Shown here: piece after piece, positions 1-6,451 of the stretch
Layout: each line of letters opens with the position of its first letter
Position numbering within the stretch: the stretch's first letter is position 1
Assembly: GCA_023397245.1 (NCBI GenBank)
Contig: JAEWUH010000174.1
Span: 1-8,862, forward strand
Direction of reading: 5' to 3'
Origin: Bacillota bacterium
Lineage (GTDB): Bacteria; Bacillota; Clostridia; Oscillospirales; Acutalibacteraceae
Length of the DNA: 8,862 bases
The notes under the pieces: generated by a model
The model's database searches: none
What the model saw: the letters and a program-made list of their open reading frames with translations, nothing else
Told to the model about the DNA's origin: nothing
Program-made: the position numbers and the translations under genes

Positions 1-157
1 GATCATCAAAAAAGACCTGATTCAGCGTATAATCCCAGTTCTGACCGGTATGCACCAGCACATGGTCAAAATACCGGTCGCAAGCCTTTATACAGGCCGA
101 AAGCCGGATGATTTCCGGCCGGGTGCCAAGGATCGTCATTACTTTCAATTTATCCAC
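1..157 (-). CDS. capG: UDP-N-acetylglucosamine 2-epimerase family, CapG/FnlC-like (N-terminal part, cut by window edge)
   Basis: Only the first 52 codons are present; the gene continues beyond base 1. The translation carries the family's N-terminal nucleotide-binding signature GTRPEIIRLSACI (residues 11-23) and HTGQNWDYTLNQVFF (residues 36-50). These are typical of the non-hydrolysing UDP-GlcNAc 2-epimerase superfamily, and this form is common in the CapG/FnlC branch. In that branch the enzyme inverts C2 of UDP-2-acetamido-2,6-dideoxy-L-talose to give UDP-L-FucNAc, the last step after CapE and CapF, both encoded upstream. General WecB activity (ManNAc formation) cannot be excluded from the fragment, but the CapE-CapF context favours CapG. 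I chose the GTG start at 157 because AGGGG lies 8 bases upstream. The next ATG (139) would cut into the conserved beta strand. Confidence 0.9.
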   Translation of the reverse strand, partial: MDKLKVMTILGTRPEIIRLSACIKACDRYFDHVLVHTGQNWDYTLNQVFFDD

Positions 158-232
158 AATTTTGTCCCCTTGTCGCAAATTAAGAAAGTGCACAGGTGAG
201 TTCAAAGCAAGCGGTTGTATATTACATGATCT

Positions 233-1003
233 CTATTCTTTCTTAAAAATGATTGCTCCTGTTCTTACAAAGAACTCGGAAAAATTATTCGTAAAGGATA
301 AGCATTTATCCCCACGTGATTTAAACCACAAAATTGCTTCATATGGGTCCATCGCGTTGCAGGCATCCGAATCGGAAACCCAAAAATGTTCATAGTTTGC
401 CGCCAACTTTTTGTATTTAAACCTTGTAGGCTTCTTACTCCATGCGTAGTTACAGTATCGTATAAAACGTTGCGGAAATATGTACATAGACCGGAACAGT
501 ACGGAATCACGTAAAGGAATCGAAGCTTTTATTAATTTCCCTCTCAGGTCAAAGTCACTATACGGCCGAACTGCATATCCATCTGCAGCCCAAGATCGGC
601 ACTGCCAAGCCGGTGACAGAAACAAAAGTCCATTCGGTTTTAATACACGTCTCATTTCTTCTAACGCGAGTTCGGGTTCCGGAACATGCTCAAGTACCGT
701 AATGGTCCAAATAGCGTCAAAACTGTCATCCTCAAACGGTAACTTGGTTGCAGAACATTGATAAAACGGCTTATGAATATATTTTGAAACTGTGTCGGAA
801 ACATCAATCCCGGTATAATCTGGTACAATATCTTGAAAAGCGCCTCTGCCACAGCCAATTTCCAGACATTTTTTATTGCTGAGACCGTATCTGTTTACAA
901 ATTCTTTTAATTCATTGTAAAACCCATGATTTTCAGCCGATGTTTCTGCCGCATATTGACTCATCGAGTATTCATTGTCATAAAATACTTTTAGTTTATC
1001 CAT
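233..1003 (-). CDS. Class I SAM-dependent methyltransferase (Methyltransf_11-like)
   Basis: This 256-residue cytosolic protein has the Rossmann-type methyltransferase core. Motif I is CLEIGCGRGAF (46-56). An acidic ribose-binding position follows in GIDVS (65-69), then LPFEDDSFDAIW (88-99), LEHV (104-107) and the helix/strand LEEMRRVLKPNGLLFLSP (114-131). The C-terminal half (about 140-256) is not a recognised domain and probably forms the acceptor site. The ATG at 1003 follows AGAGGGG at 8 bases, a strong ribosome site. The gene lies in the sugar-assembly operon between capF and capG, with gaps of 74 and 75 bases, much looser than its neighbours. Likely roles are O- or N-methylation of a repeat-unit sugar, or capping of the chain end; the substrate cannot be read from sequence. 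It is not part of the usual FucNAc pathway and looks like an insertion. Confidence 0.88.
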   Translation of the reverse strand: MDKLKVFYDNEYSMSQYAAETSAENHGFYNELKEFVNRYGLSNKKCLEIGCGRGAFQDIVPDYTGIDVSDTVSKYIHKPFYQCSATKLPFEDDSFDAIWTITVLEHVPEPELALEEMRRVLKPNGLLFLSPAWQCRSWAADGYAVRPYSDFDLRGKLIKASIPLRDSVLFRSMYIFPQRFIRYCNYAWSKKPTRFKYKKLAANYEHFWVSDSDACNAMDPYEAILWFKSRGDKCLSFTNNFSEFFVRTGAIIFKKE

Positions 1004-1026
1004 ATTACAAACCCCTCTTCAGCTTA

Positions 1027-1052
1027 ATGTAAATCAAAAAATGATATTACAT
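1027..1052 (-). other. Hairpin in the capF-methyltransferase gap
   Basis: In the leftward transcript, ATGTAA and ATCA pair with TGAT and TTACAT around a five-U loop, giving ten base pairs with one bulged base. No U-run follows the stem, so it does not look like an intrinsic terminator. It may be an mRNA-processing or stability element, or chance in AT-rich DNA. Confidence 0.4.
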
Positions 1053-1077
1053 CCCATAACTACGATTCACTGCAAAG

Positions 1078-2187
1078 TCAAACCTTCAGCGCATATGTAT
1101 CCGGATGTTCCGGGTCAAACGGTTCGTTTGCCCACATGAGCGTTACCATGTCGGTGTCGCCTTCATTAATGATATTGTGTGTGTAGCCGGTGGGGATATC
1201 CACTACTTCAAGTTTCTCACCGCTGACATGATAGTCAATGACTTCATCCGTATCTACTTTTCTAAATTGGATTAATCCCTTCCCGCTGACCACCAAAAAT
1301 TTCTCATTCTTCGTATGGTGCCAGTGCTGGCCCTTAACAACTCCCGGATGTGAAATATTAACGGAAAACTGTCCGCGCTCCGGCGTGCGGATAAATTCAG
1401 TAAACGAACCGCGGTTGTCCACGCGCATACTTAGAGGGTAACTGAATCCCTCTTTGGGAAGATAGCTTAAATAAGTACTATAAAGCTTCTTGGTGAATTC
1501 AACGCTCATATCAGGTACAGTCAGATCATTACGGCTGTCCTTAAAAGACTGAATCAATTCAGCTACTTGCCCGAGCTTTACCGCATAAAAAACCGGAACG
1601 GAACAAAAATCTCCGCTCCGGTTTTCTTTTCCGCTGAGCGCGTGAATCAATTCTGCAACAACATCATCGATATAAACCAAATTCAGATTGGAATTCGGGT
1701 CATTCACCTGAATTGGCAAACCGTTTGCGATATTATTGCAGAAAGTTGCAATGACGCTGTTATAATTCGGCCTGCACCACTTCCCGAACACGTTGGGAAA
1801 ACGATAGACCAATACCTTCGTATCGGTTTCTTCTGAATATTCAAAAAGCAGATTTTCTCCTGCCTTTTTGCTTTTGCCATAAGGATTATCCAATTCTGCC
1901 TGTATGGAAGAAGAAATCATGATCGGCGCCGTATTATGATGCTTTTTAAGTGAATTCAGCAATTCGGAAGTAGACCCAAAATTGCCTTTCATAAATTCAT
2001 CCGGGCTTTCGGGTCGATTCACTCCCGCCAGATGAAATACAAAATCACATTCGGAGGTATATGCATCCAGAAGGGATGAGTCTGTTTCCCTGTCGTACTC
2101 CAGGATATCACCGCAGCCTTCATTCTTCAATTCAGAAATCAGGTTTTTCCCAATAAAGCCTTTTGCACCGGTCACCAGTATTTTCAT
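1078..2187 (-). CDS. capF: CapF/FnlB bifunctional C3-epimerase/4-reductase of UDP-L-FucNAc synthesis
   Basis: The protein has 369 residues, the length of S. aureus CapF. The N-terminal short-chain dehydrogenase domain (about 1-245) has the dinucleotide-binding GAKGFIG (7-13) and the YxxxK pair Y103/K107 in NPYGKSK. The C-terminal cupin domain (about 250-369) has the metal-ligand pattern QHWHHTKNE (H288, H290, E295) plus H337 in GYTHN. In the known CapF mechanism the cupin domain inverts C3 of the 4-keto sugar made by CapE, and the SDR domain then reduces C4 with NADPH to give UDP-2-acetamido-2,6-dideoxy-L-talose. I chose the ATG at 2187 because it overlaps the capE stop as ATGA and has GGGAG 8 bases upstream. 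The ATG at 2202 would add five non-conserved residues. All expected catalytic residues are present, so the gene should be functional. Confidence 0.95.
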   Translation of the reverse strand: MKILVTGAKGFIGKNLISELKNEGCGDILEYDRETDSSLLDAYTSECDFVFHLAGVNRPESPDEFMKGNFGSTSELLNSLKKHHNTAPIMISSSIQAELDNPYGKSKKAGENLLFEYSEETDTKVLVYRFPNVFGKWCRPNYNSVIATFCNNIANGLPIQVNDPNSNLNLVYIDDVVAELIHALSGKENRSGDFCSVPVFYAVKLGQVAELIQSFKDSRNDLTVPDMSVEFTKKLYSTYLSYLPKEGFSYPLSMRVDNRGSFTEFIRTPERGQFSVNISHPGVVKGQHWHHTKNEKFLVVSGKGLIQFRKVDTDEVIDYHVSGEKLEVVDIPTGYTHNIINEGDTDMVTLMWANEPFDPEHPDTYALKV

Positions 2188-3209
2188 TTTCCAGTCTCCC
2201 ATGATTTGAGTTCCTCTTGTATATACGCGAGCTTTAGCAGCTTTTCTTTTACCTGTTGAACATTCAGGATATTCGTATTCTCGGAATTAAATTCTTTAAT
2301 TTGAGATTGTTCCTGCATTCCGTCTACAAAATATTTGTCATAGTTTAAGTCACGCTTGTCCGCAGGGACACGGTAAAAATTTCCTATATCAATCGCATGA
2401 GCCGCTTCTTCTTTCGTTAATAGGGTTTCATACATCTTTTCTCCGTGCCGGATTCCGATTACCTTGATCTCATTATCCGCGTGAAAAAGTTCTTTAACCG
2501 CCTGTGCCAGCACCTCAATCGTGCAGGCCGGCGCTTTCTGGACCATAATGTCTCCGCTTTCCGCATTTTGAAAAGCAAAAATTACAAGTTCAACCGCTTC
2601 TGAAAGACTCATAATAAAGCGTGTCATTTTCGGTTCCGTAACAGTCAGCGGCTTGCCTTCCTTAATCTGACTGATAAACAACGGAACGACGGAGCCGCGT
2701 GAACACAATACATTACCGTAGCGAGTGCCGCAGATCATGGTTTTGTTCGGGTCAACCGTCCTTGCCTTTGCAACGAAAACTTTTTCCATCATCGCTTTGG
2801 ATGTCCCCATCGCGTTAACCGGATAGGCGGCCTTATCCGTAGAAAGGCAAATTACCTTTTTAACGCCCGCTTCAATGCTGGCTGTCAAAACATTGTCCGT
2901 TCCGATCACGTTGGTCTTTACAGCCTCCAACGGAAAGAATTCACAGCTTGGCACCTGCTTCAGCGCCGCTGCCTGAAAGACGTAGTCTACGCCGTACATC
3001 GCGTTTTTGATACTTTGCAGATCCCGCACATCACCGATATAATATTTGATTTTGTCGCTTTGATATTTTCTGCGCATATCATCCTGTTTCTTTTCATCAC
3101 GGGAAAATATTCGAATTTGTTTAATGTCCGTATTTAGGAAGCGGCGTAAAACTGCGTTTCCAAAGGAGCCTGTCCCGCCTGTAATCAGCAGTGTTTTTCC
3201 TTGAAACAT
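2184..3209 (-). CDS. capE: CapE/FnlA UDP-GlcNAc 4,6-dehydratase (C5-inverting)
   Basis: This 341-residue cytosolic SDR of the polysaccharide-synthesis dehydratase family starts the UDP-L-FucNAc branch. It converts UDP-GlcNAc to a 4-keto-6-deoxy-L-arabino-hexulose intermediate. The sequence shows NAD(P)-binding GGTGSFG (11-17), GDVRD (59-63), and the active-site segment STDKAAYPVNAMGTSK with D125, K126, M134 and K138. Methionine at the usual YxxxK tyrosine position is normal for the CapE group, not a defect. Later conserved pieces are GTRYGNVLCSRGSVVPLF (about 161-178) and MTRF. The length matches S. aureus CapE (about 342). An ideal AGGAGG overlaps the TAG stop of the preceding glycosyltransferase, and the 3' end overlaps capF by four bases, so GT, capE and capF are probably translationally coupled. 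Confidence 0.95.
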   Translation of the reverse strand: MFQGKTLLITGGTGSFGNAVLRRFLNTDIKQIRIFSRDEKKQDDMRRKYQSDKIKYYIGDVRDLQSIKNAMYGVDYVFQAAALKQVPSCEFFPLEAVKTNVIGTDNVLTASIEAGVKKVICLSTDKAAYPVNAMGTSKAMMEKVFVAKARTVDPNKTMICGTRYGNVLCSRGSVVPLFISQIKEGKPLTVTEPKMTRFIMSLSEAVELVIFAFQNAESGDIMVQKAPACTIEVLAQAVKELFHADNEIKVIGIRHGEKMYETLLTKEEAAHAIDIGNFYRVPADKRDLNYDKYFVDGMQEQSQIKEFNSENTNILNVQQVKEKLLKLAYIQEELKSWETGK

Positions 3210-3220
3210 TTTTTAGCCTC

Positions 3221-4411
3221 CTAATCATTCAATAAGTTAAATAGTGCTTTCATAAATATGTCTTTCGTATAATGGTCTTCATAAAATTTACGGCCATTCA
3301 ATCCTTTTTGTCTGTATAATTCAAAATTATCAATCACTAAACTCATTTTTTCGCTCAGCGCTTTATAGTCACCGGCAGGTACGCATTCGCCGCAATCCGC
3401 TTCTTCAATCACAATTTGCGCCGCACCGTCAATCGCGCCAAGGATTGGTCTCCCCGCACACAAATATGCCTGCACTTTTGAAGGCAAAGTCTGCCCGATA
3501 AAGCTTCCCCCGCGCAGCGTAAGTAAGAAGCAGTCTGCCATCTGATGAAAGCTTTTCATCTCTTTCAGCGGATATCTTCCGTAAAAAAAAATTTTATCCT
3601 GCAGCCCGATGTCATCAACCAAGGATTTGCAGTTATCCAGTTCAGACCCGTCCCCAACAATATGTATCCTATAATTTCTATCCGGAGGGATCAGCTCCGC
3701 TGCATGAATAATACAGTCAATATTCTGTACCGAACCGATATTCCCCGCAAAAACAAAGTCGATACAGCCGTTATCTATGAATTGGTTGCAGATATCAGCA
3801 TACAAATCATCACAGTGCTGCGGCAGATATTCAATTTTATCGTCCGCCACATCACATACTTCCGTTAAATATTTACGAAAGGGAGTAGATGTGATTGCCA
3901 CCTTATCACAGGCGTTATATATCTTTTTGCTTATTTTTAAGACAATTTTGAAAAGAAAACTGTTTTCACCGATATTCCATGCTTTCAGTGATTCCGGCCA
4001 CAGGTCTCCGCAATAAAGGACGAGTTTTTTGTGGGTCCTATGCTTTAAAATAATTGCAGGAATTGCCTGAAACACGGGGGAAGTTTGATAAACAAAAATC
4101 GAATCAACCGATTTTGTACTGCAAAATAATGCATATAAACAAGAGGATAATATAAATGAGCCATAGTTCAAGGCACGAAAAATGACTCCTTTATGTCTTG
4201 CGATGGTTGGAACTCGTATGACCTGGGCACCGCAATATTTTTCTCTTCTTTTTTTGAACCATTTATACTCTTGAGGGATCCTGGAAGTGGCATAATCAGG
4301 CAAACCGGTAATCGCCTTAACGCAATGTCTCTGCCGAACAAGTTCTTCTGCAATACTGTTGATTCTGAAATTGTCTGGATAAAAACATTGAGAAACAATA
4401 ATTATATTCAT
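3221..4411 (-). CDS. wbuB: GT4-family glycosyltransferase, WbuB/CapL-like (probable L-FucNAc transferase)
   Basis: This 396-residue GT-B glycosyltransferase has an N-terminal acceptor domain opening with VSQCFYPDNFRINSIAEEL (6-24) and TGLPDY (35-40), and a DLWPES motif (136-141). The donor domain begins at FAGNIGSVQN (221-230) and holds LPSKVQAYLCAGRPILG (309-325) followed by EEADCG (336-341), the nucleotide-sugar region of GT4 enzymes. There is no signal peptide; a mildly hydrophobic stretch near 84-97 may help it contact the membrane. The WbuB/CapL group sits next to capE-F-G genes in other capsule and O-antigen loci and is thought to transfer L-FucNAc to the lipid-linked sugar. The same position here supports that role, but donor specificity is an inference. 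The ATG at 4411 lacks a good ribosome site, and a small hairpin sits just before it. Confidence 0.9.
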   Translation of the reverse strand: MNIIIVSQCFYPDNFRINSIAEELVRQRHCVKAITGLPDYATSRIPQEYKWFKKRREKYCGAQVIRVPTIARHKGVIFRALNYGSFILSSCLYALFCSTKSVDSIFVYQTSPVFQAIPAIILKHRTHKKLVLYCGDLWPESLKAWNIGENSFLFKIVLKISKKIYNACDKVAITSTPFRKYLTEVCDVADDKIEYLPQHCDDLYADICNQFIDNGCIDFVFAGNIGSVQNIDCIIHAAELIPPDRNYRIHIVGDGSELDNCKSLVDDIGLQDKIFFYGRYPLKEMKSFHQMADCFLLTLRGGSFIGQTLPSKVQAYLCAGRPILGAIDGAAQIVIEEADCGECVPAGDYKALSEKMSLVIDNFELYRQKGLNGRKFYEDHYTKDIFMKALFNLLND

Positions 4412-4415
4412 ATCT

Positions 4416-4435
4416 TAACTGGTCTCTTTCAGTTA
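4416..4435 (-). promoter_or_regulatory. Hairpin immediately upstream of the glycosyltransferase start
   Basis: Perfect six-base arms TAACTG and CAGTTA enclose an eight-base loop. The loop contains AAAGAGA, the only Shine-Dalgarno-like bases ahead of the ATG at 4411, and the stem ends four bases before that codon. It could dampen translation of this gene relative to its neighbours. The structure is small, so the role is tentative. Confidence 0.35.
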
Positions 4436-4473
4436 TAAAAAAATCGCTTTATTAAAGTAAATACCTCAAACAA

Positions 4474-5235
4474 TTACAATTTTTCTGTATGGGAACGGTA
4501 AGAATCCACATTGCGGATTTTATTTACACTGTCTATTTGGCACCCATCTATATTCCCCTTACGAGCTATGACAATATAAATTGTTTTAGCGAATATTTTT
4601 ATATCTGTGGAAAACGAAAGTGATGTCAGATACTTTTCATCATACTCTACTTTTTGAATTGGTTTTACAAGATCGCGCCCACTGATTTGTGCAAGCCCTG
4701 TTACACCCGGTTTTATATTGTAAACGCTTCGTGCAAGGCGGAGAGTGTGAATTTCTTTTTCTGTTACCACAAGCGGCCTGGGTCCGATTAAACTCATTTC
4801 CCCCAATAGAATATTAAAAATTTGCGGAAGTTCGTCAATACTTGTTCTTCTCAAAAATCTTCCGATTTTTGTTATGTATTTATCGGCATCGTTAAATGCC
4901 GAAGTTGCCGTTTCAGAGGGTGCATCTTCCTTCATCGTTCTAAATTTATAAATCGTAAATGGCTTTCCATATTGCCCGATTCTCTTTTGCTTGAAAATTA
5001 CCTTTCCAGGAGAACTGATTTTCACTAATAAAGAAACAATTAATAAAAATGGCAAAAGTAAAGGAATTAAAATCAAAGAAATAATAATATCGAAAAATCT
5101 TTTAAAATACGCATAGGCATACCGCTTTTTTGCAGGCAAAATTACCAGGCTTGATGCTTTAGAGAATGCTGAAGGTTCTTTTTCTAAGTCATTATAAGCT
5201 GAACTATCCGAATTATATGCTGCACTATGATCCAT
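4474..5235 (-). CDS. Polyprenyl-phosphate sugar-1-phosphate transferase (initiating transferase, Bac_transf family)
   Basis: The protein has 253 residues from the chosen ATG. Membrane association comes from a single hydrophobic helix (about 48-72) after the KRFFD motif (45-49), as in the monotopic PglC-type core. Conserved pieces follow: FKQKRIG (81-87), FRTM (98-101), the catalytic Asp-Glu pair in TSIDELPQ (D134, E135), SLIGPRP (148-154) and IKPGVTGLAQISGRD (174-188). The enzyme attaches the first sugar-1-phosphate to undecaprenyl phosphate on the cytoplasmic face and so commits the repeat unit. The specific UDP-sugar is unknown. The ATG at 5235 has GGGAG at 9 bases. An in-frame TTG at 5349 would add 38 residues with a hydrophobic patch but has no ribosome site. 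It is the first gene of the leftward operon, with a 62-base gap before the glycosyltransferase. Confidence 0.92.
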   Translation of the reverse strand: MDHSAAYNSDSSAYNDLEKEPSAFSKASSLVILPAKKRYAYAYFKRFFDIIISLILIPLLLPFLLIVSLLVKISSPGKVIFKQKRIGQYGKPFTIYKFRTMKEDAPSETATSAFNDADKYITKIGRFLRRTSIDELPQIFNILLGEMSLIGPRPLVVTEKEIHTLRLARSVYNIKPGVTGLAQISGRDLVKPIQKVEYDEKYLTSLSFSTDIKIFAKTIYIVIARKGNIDGCQIDSVNKIRNVDSYRSHTEKL

Positions 5236-5491
5236 TCTTCTACACTCCCACAATCTATAAGCGTCTTTTAAGTATTGGAACGTATTAATTAATAAGAACC
5301 AAAATAGCAGGCCCCTTTGCACCAAATCAATACTCTTCCAAAACAACAAGTTCAGCTAAATAAAGCACAAATTATGCCGATATAAAGTCGAAAGGTGTAA
5401 TATACGATAAGGTTGTTAAGTCGTTTAATGTGTTATTTTGATATATTATATAGAATATATAGTACCACAGTTTACGTTGTAATAATATCTT

Positions 5492-5529
5492 ATGGGAATT
5501 ATTAATGGTTTCGACCACATTTTTCCCAT
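5492..5529. repeat. 38-base inverted repeat with nested hairpin
   Basis: The outer arms ATGGGAA (5492-5498) and TTCCCAT (5523-5529) are perfect. Inside them TGGT (5506-5509) and ACCA (5514-5517) close a TTCG tetraloop on the plus strand, or CGAA on the minus strand. It lies upstream of the rightward promoter, so it can only be in RNA if the leftward operon starts above 5530. Otherwise it is a DNA operator or chance. Confidence 0.5.
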
Positions 5530-5553
5530 TGTGTTAAATTTTAATAAAAATAT

Positions 5554-5574
5554 TTAATATATTACAGATATTAA
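5554..5574. repeat. Inverted repeat TTAATAT-N7-ATATTAA
   Basis: Perfect seven-base arms flank a seven-base centre, giving an operator-sized palindrome in the divergent region. Because the bases are nearly all A/T, chance is a real alternative. Confidence 0.35.
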
Positions 5575-5610
5575 GCAGCAGTCTCTTTTTGTTTTCAGAA
5601 TATTGGATTG

Positions 5611-5632
5611 CTGATTTTGTTGGAAGAATCAG
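5611..5632. repeat. Inverted repeat CTGATT-N10-AATCAG upstream of the rightward promoter
   Basis: Six-base perfect arms are separated by ten bases, centred about 50 bases upstream of the -35 box of the cap regulatory promoter. The size and place suit an activator site, but no regulator is encoded in the window to connect to it. Confidence 0.3.
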
Positions 5633-5669
5633 TTTCTTTTCCTTTATCGGCTGAATTTCCTATTTTTTG

Positions 5670-5698
5670 TTGAAAGTAAAAAAATATAGGTATATAAT
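5670..5698 (+). promoter_or_regulatory. Sigma-A-type promoter of the capABC-like operon
   Basis: TTGAAA (5670-5675) and TATAAT (5693-5698) are separated by 17 bases, with a five-of-six -35 and a perfect -10. Transcription should begin near 5705, leaving a short leader of about 27 bases. That leader contains GGAG (5721-5724), seven bases before the ATG at 5732. The leader has no room for a riboswitch or attenuator, so control is probably at initiation. Confidence 0.8.
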
Positions 5699-5731
5699 TT
5701 AATAGAAATTTAAAGTATTTGGAGTTAAAAA

Positions 5732-6451
5732 ATGGAGATTACAATTAAAGATCTTTTTAAACTGATCATTAAAAATTTAATTTTTATTCTGATCTGTGCT
5801 ATTGTCGGTCTGGCCTGCGCTTTTTCAATTTTTAAATTTCTGGTTAAGCCAACCTACGTTTCTTCTGTAAAATTGTATGTTTATGCAAAAGATACCACAT
5901 CAAATGCACAATACAACAGCCTGAATGATCTGAACTATGCACAAAAGGTCGTAAACACCTACGTAGAAATGCTTCGGACCGACAGCTTTTATAAATCCGT
6001 TAAAGACAGTTCCAAAGTAGATTACTCCATTGATGAATTAAAAAAAATGATTCAGTTCACCATTTTAAACGATACCGAGGTGTTCCAGATTTCGGTTTCA
6101 TCTCACAACCCGGAGGAATCAAAAGTGATCGCCGACACCATTACGGAACTCGCACCGAAAACAATCAGTTCCATTAAGGAATCGGCGTCCCTCAAGGTCG
6201 TGGATTCCGCTTCCTTTCCAACCAAGGCTTCTTCCCCAAACATTCCGCTGAACAGCATGATCGGCTTCCTGCTGGGGATTGCCGCTTCCATGATTTATAT
6301 TATCCTGAAAGAAATGCTGGATGTCCGCATTAAGCAGGAAGACGACCTGACCGCAAGATACAATATACCGATACTCGGTACGATTCCTGCATTTGAAACT
6401 CATAATTCCAAATCGAGCAATTCCCAAGAAAGGGGTTCCGTAAATGGATAA
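5732..6451 (+). CDS. capA: Wzz/CapA-type polysaccharide co-polymerase and tyrosine-kinase activator
   Basis: This 239-residue membrane protein has two transmembrane helices (about 13-35 and 175-193) flanking an extracellular Wzz domain. SPNIP (168-172) before the second helix is the usual proline-rich motif. The cytoplasmic tail (194-239) contains KQEDDLTARYNIPILGTIPAF, the activator segment that docks the separate BY-kinase. In Firmicutes this half-protein together with CapB/CpsD equals the fused Wzc of proteobacteria. It sets chain length and supports polymerisation and attachment. Length and layout are typical, with no defects. It is the first gene of the rightward operon, and its stop codon overlaps the kinase start by eight bases, consistent with a fixed ratio of the two partners. 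Confidence 0.93.
   Translation: MEITIKDLFKLIIKNLIFILICAIVGLACAFSIFKFLVKPTYVSSVKLYVYAKDTTSNAQYNSLNDLNYAQKVVNTYVEMLRTDSFYKSVKDSSKVDYSIDELKKMIQFTILNDTEVFQISVSSHNPEESKVIADTITELAPKTISSIKESASLKVVDSASFPTKASSPNIPLNSMIGFLLGIAASMIYIILKEMLDVRIKQEDDLTARYNIPILGTIPAFETHNSKSSNSQERGSVNG

Larger units (their letters stand above)
5236..5731. other. Divergent intergenic control region
   Basis: About 500 AT-rich bases separate the leftward assembly operon from the rightward regulatory operon, with no credible gene. It contains the rightward promoter, an upstream imperfect operator-like repeat, and two further inverted repeats. On the leftward strand a perfect TATAAT lies at 5450-5445, but no acceptable -35 is spaced from it, so the leftward start point was not assigned. 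The final 114 bases before 5235 form an open frame extending the sugar transferase, probably untranslated. Confidence 0.6.

Noticed and set aside
108..395. Plus-strand open frame covering the capG start and the methyltransferase end
   Set aside because: It is antisense to two well-supported genes and has no ribosome site or recognisable domain.
2187..2202. Longer capF start giving MGDWK at the N-terminus
   Set aside because: The ATG at 2187 has a better-spaced GGGAG, the classic ATGA overlap with capE, and yields the family length of 369 residues.
2772..2838. Loss of the SDR catalytic tyrosine in capE (Met at 134)
   Set aside because: Methionine at this place is normal for the CapE/FnlA dehydratase group, so it is not an inactivating change.
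4437..4457. Possible terminator between the sugar transferase and the glycosyltransferase (CTTT/AAAG stem followed by seven T on the minus strand)
   Set aside because: The stem is only four weak pairs with a three-base loop, too unstable for termination, and the downstream genes are clearly the same pathway.
5445..5473. Perfect leftward TATAAT as the promoter of the assembly operon
   Set aside because: No -35-like hexamer lies at 15-19 bases; the region is rich in TA repeats, so a chance match is likely.
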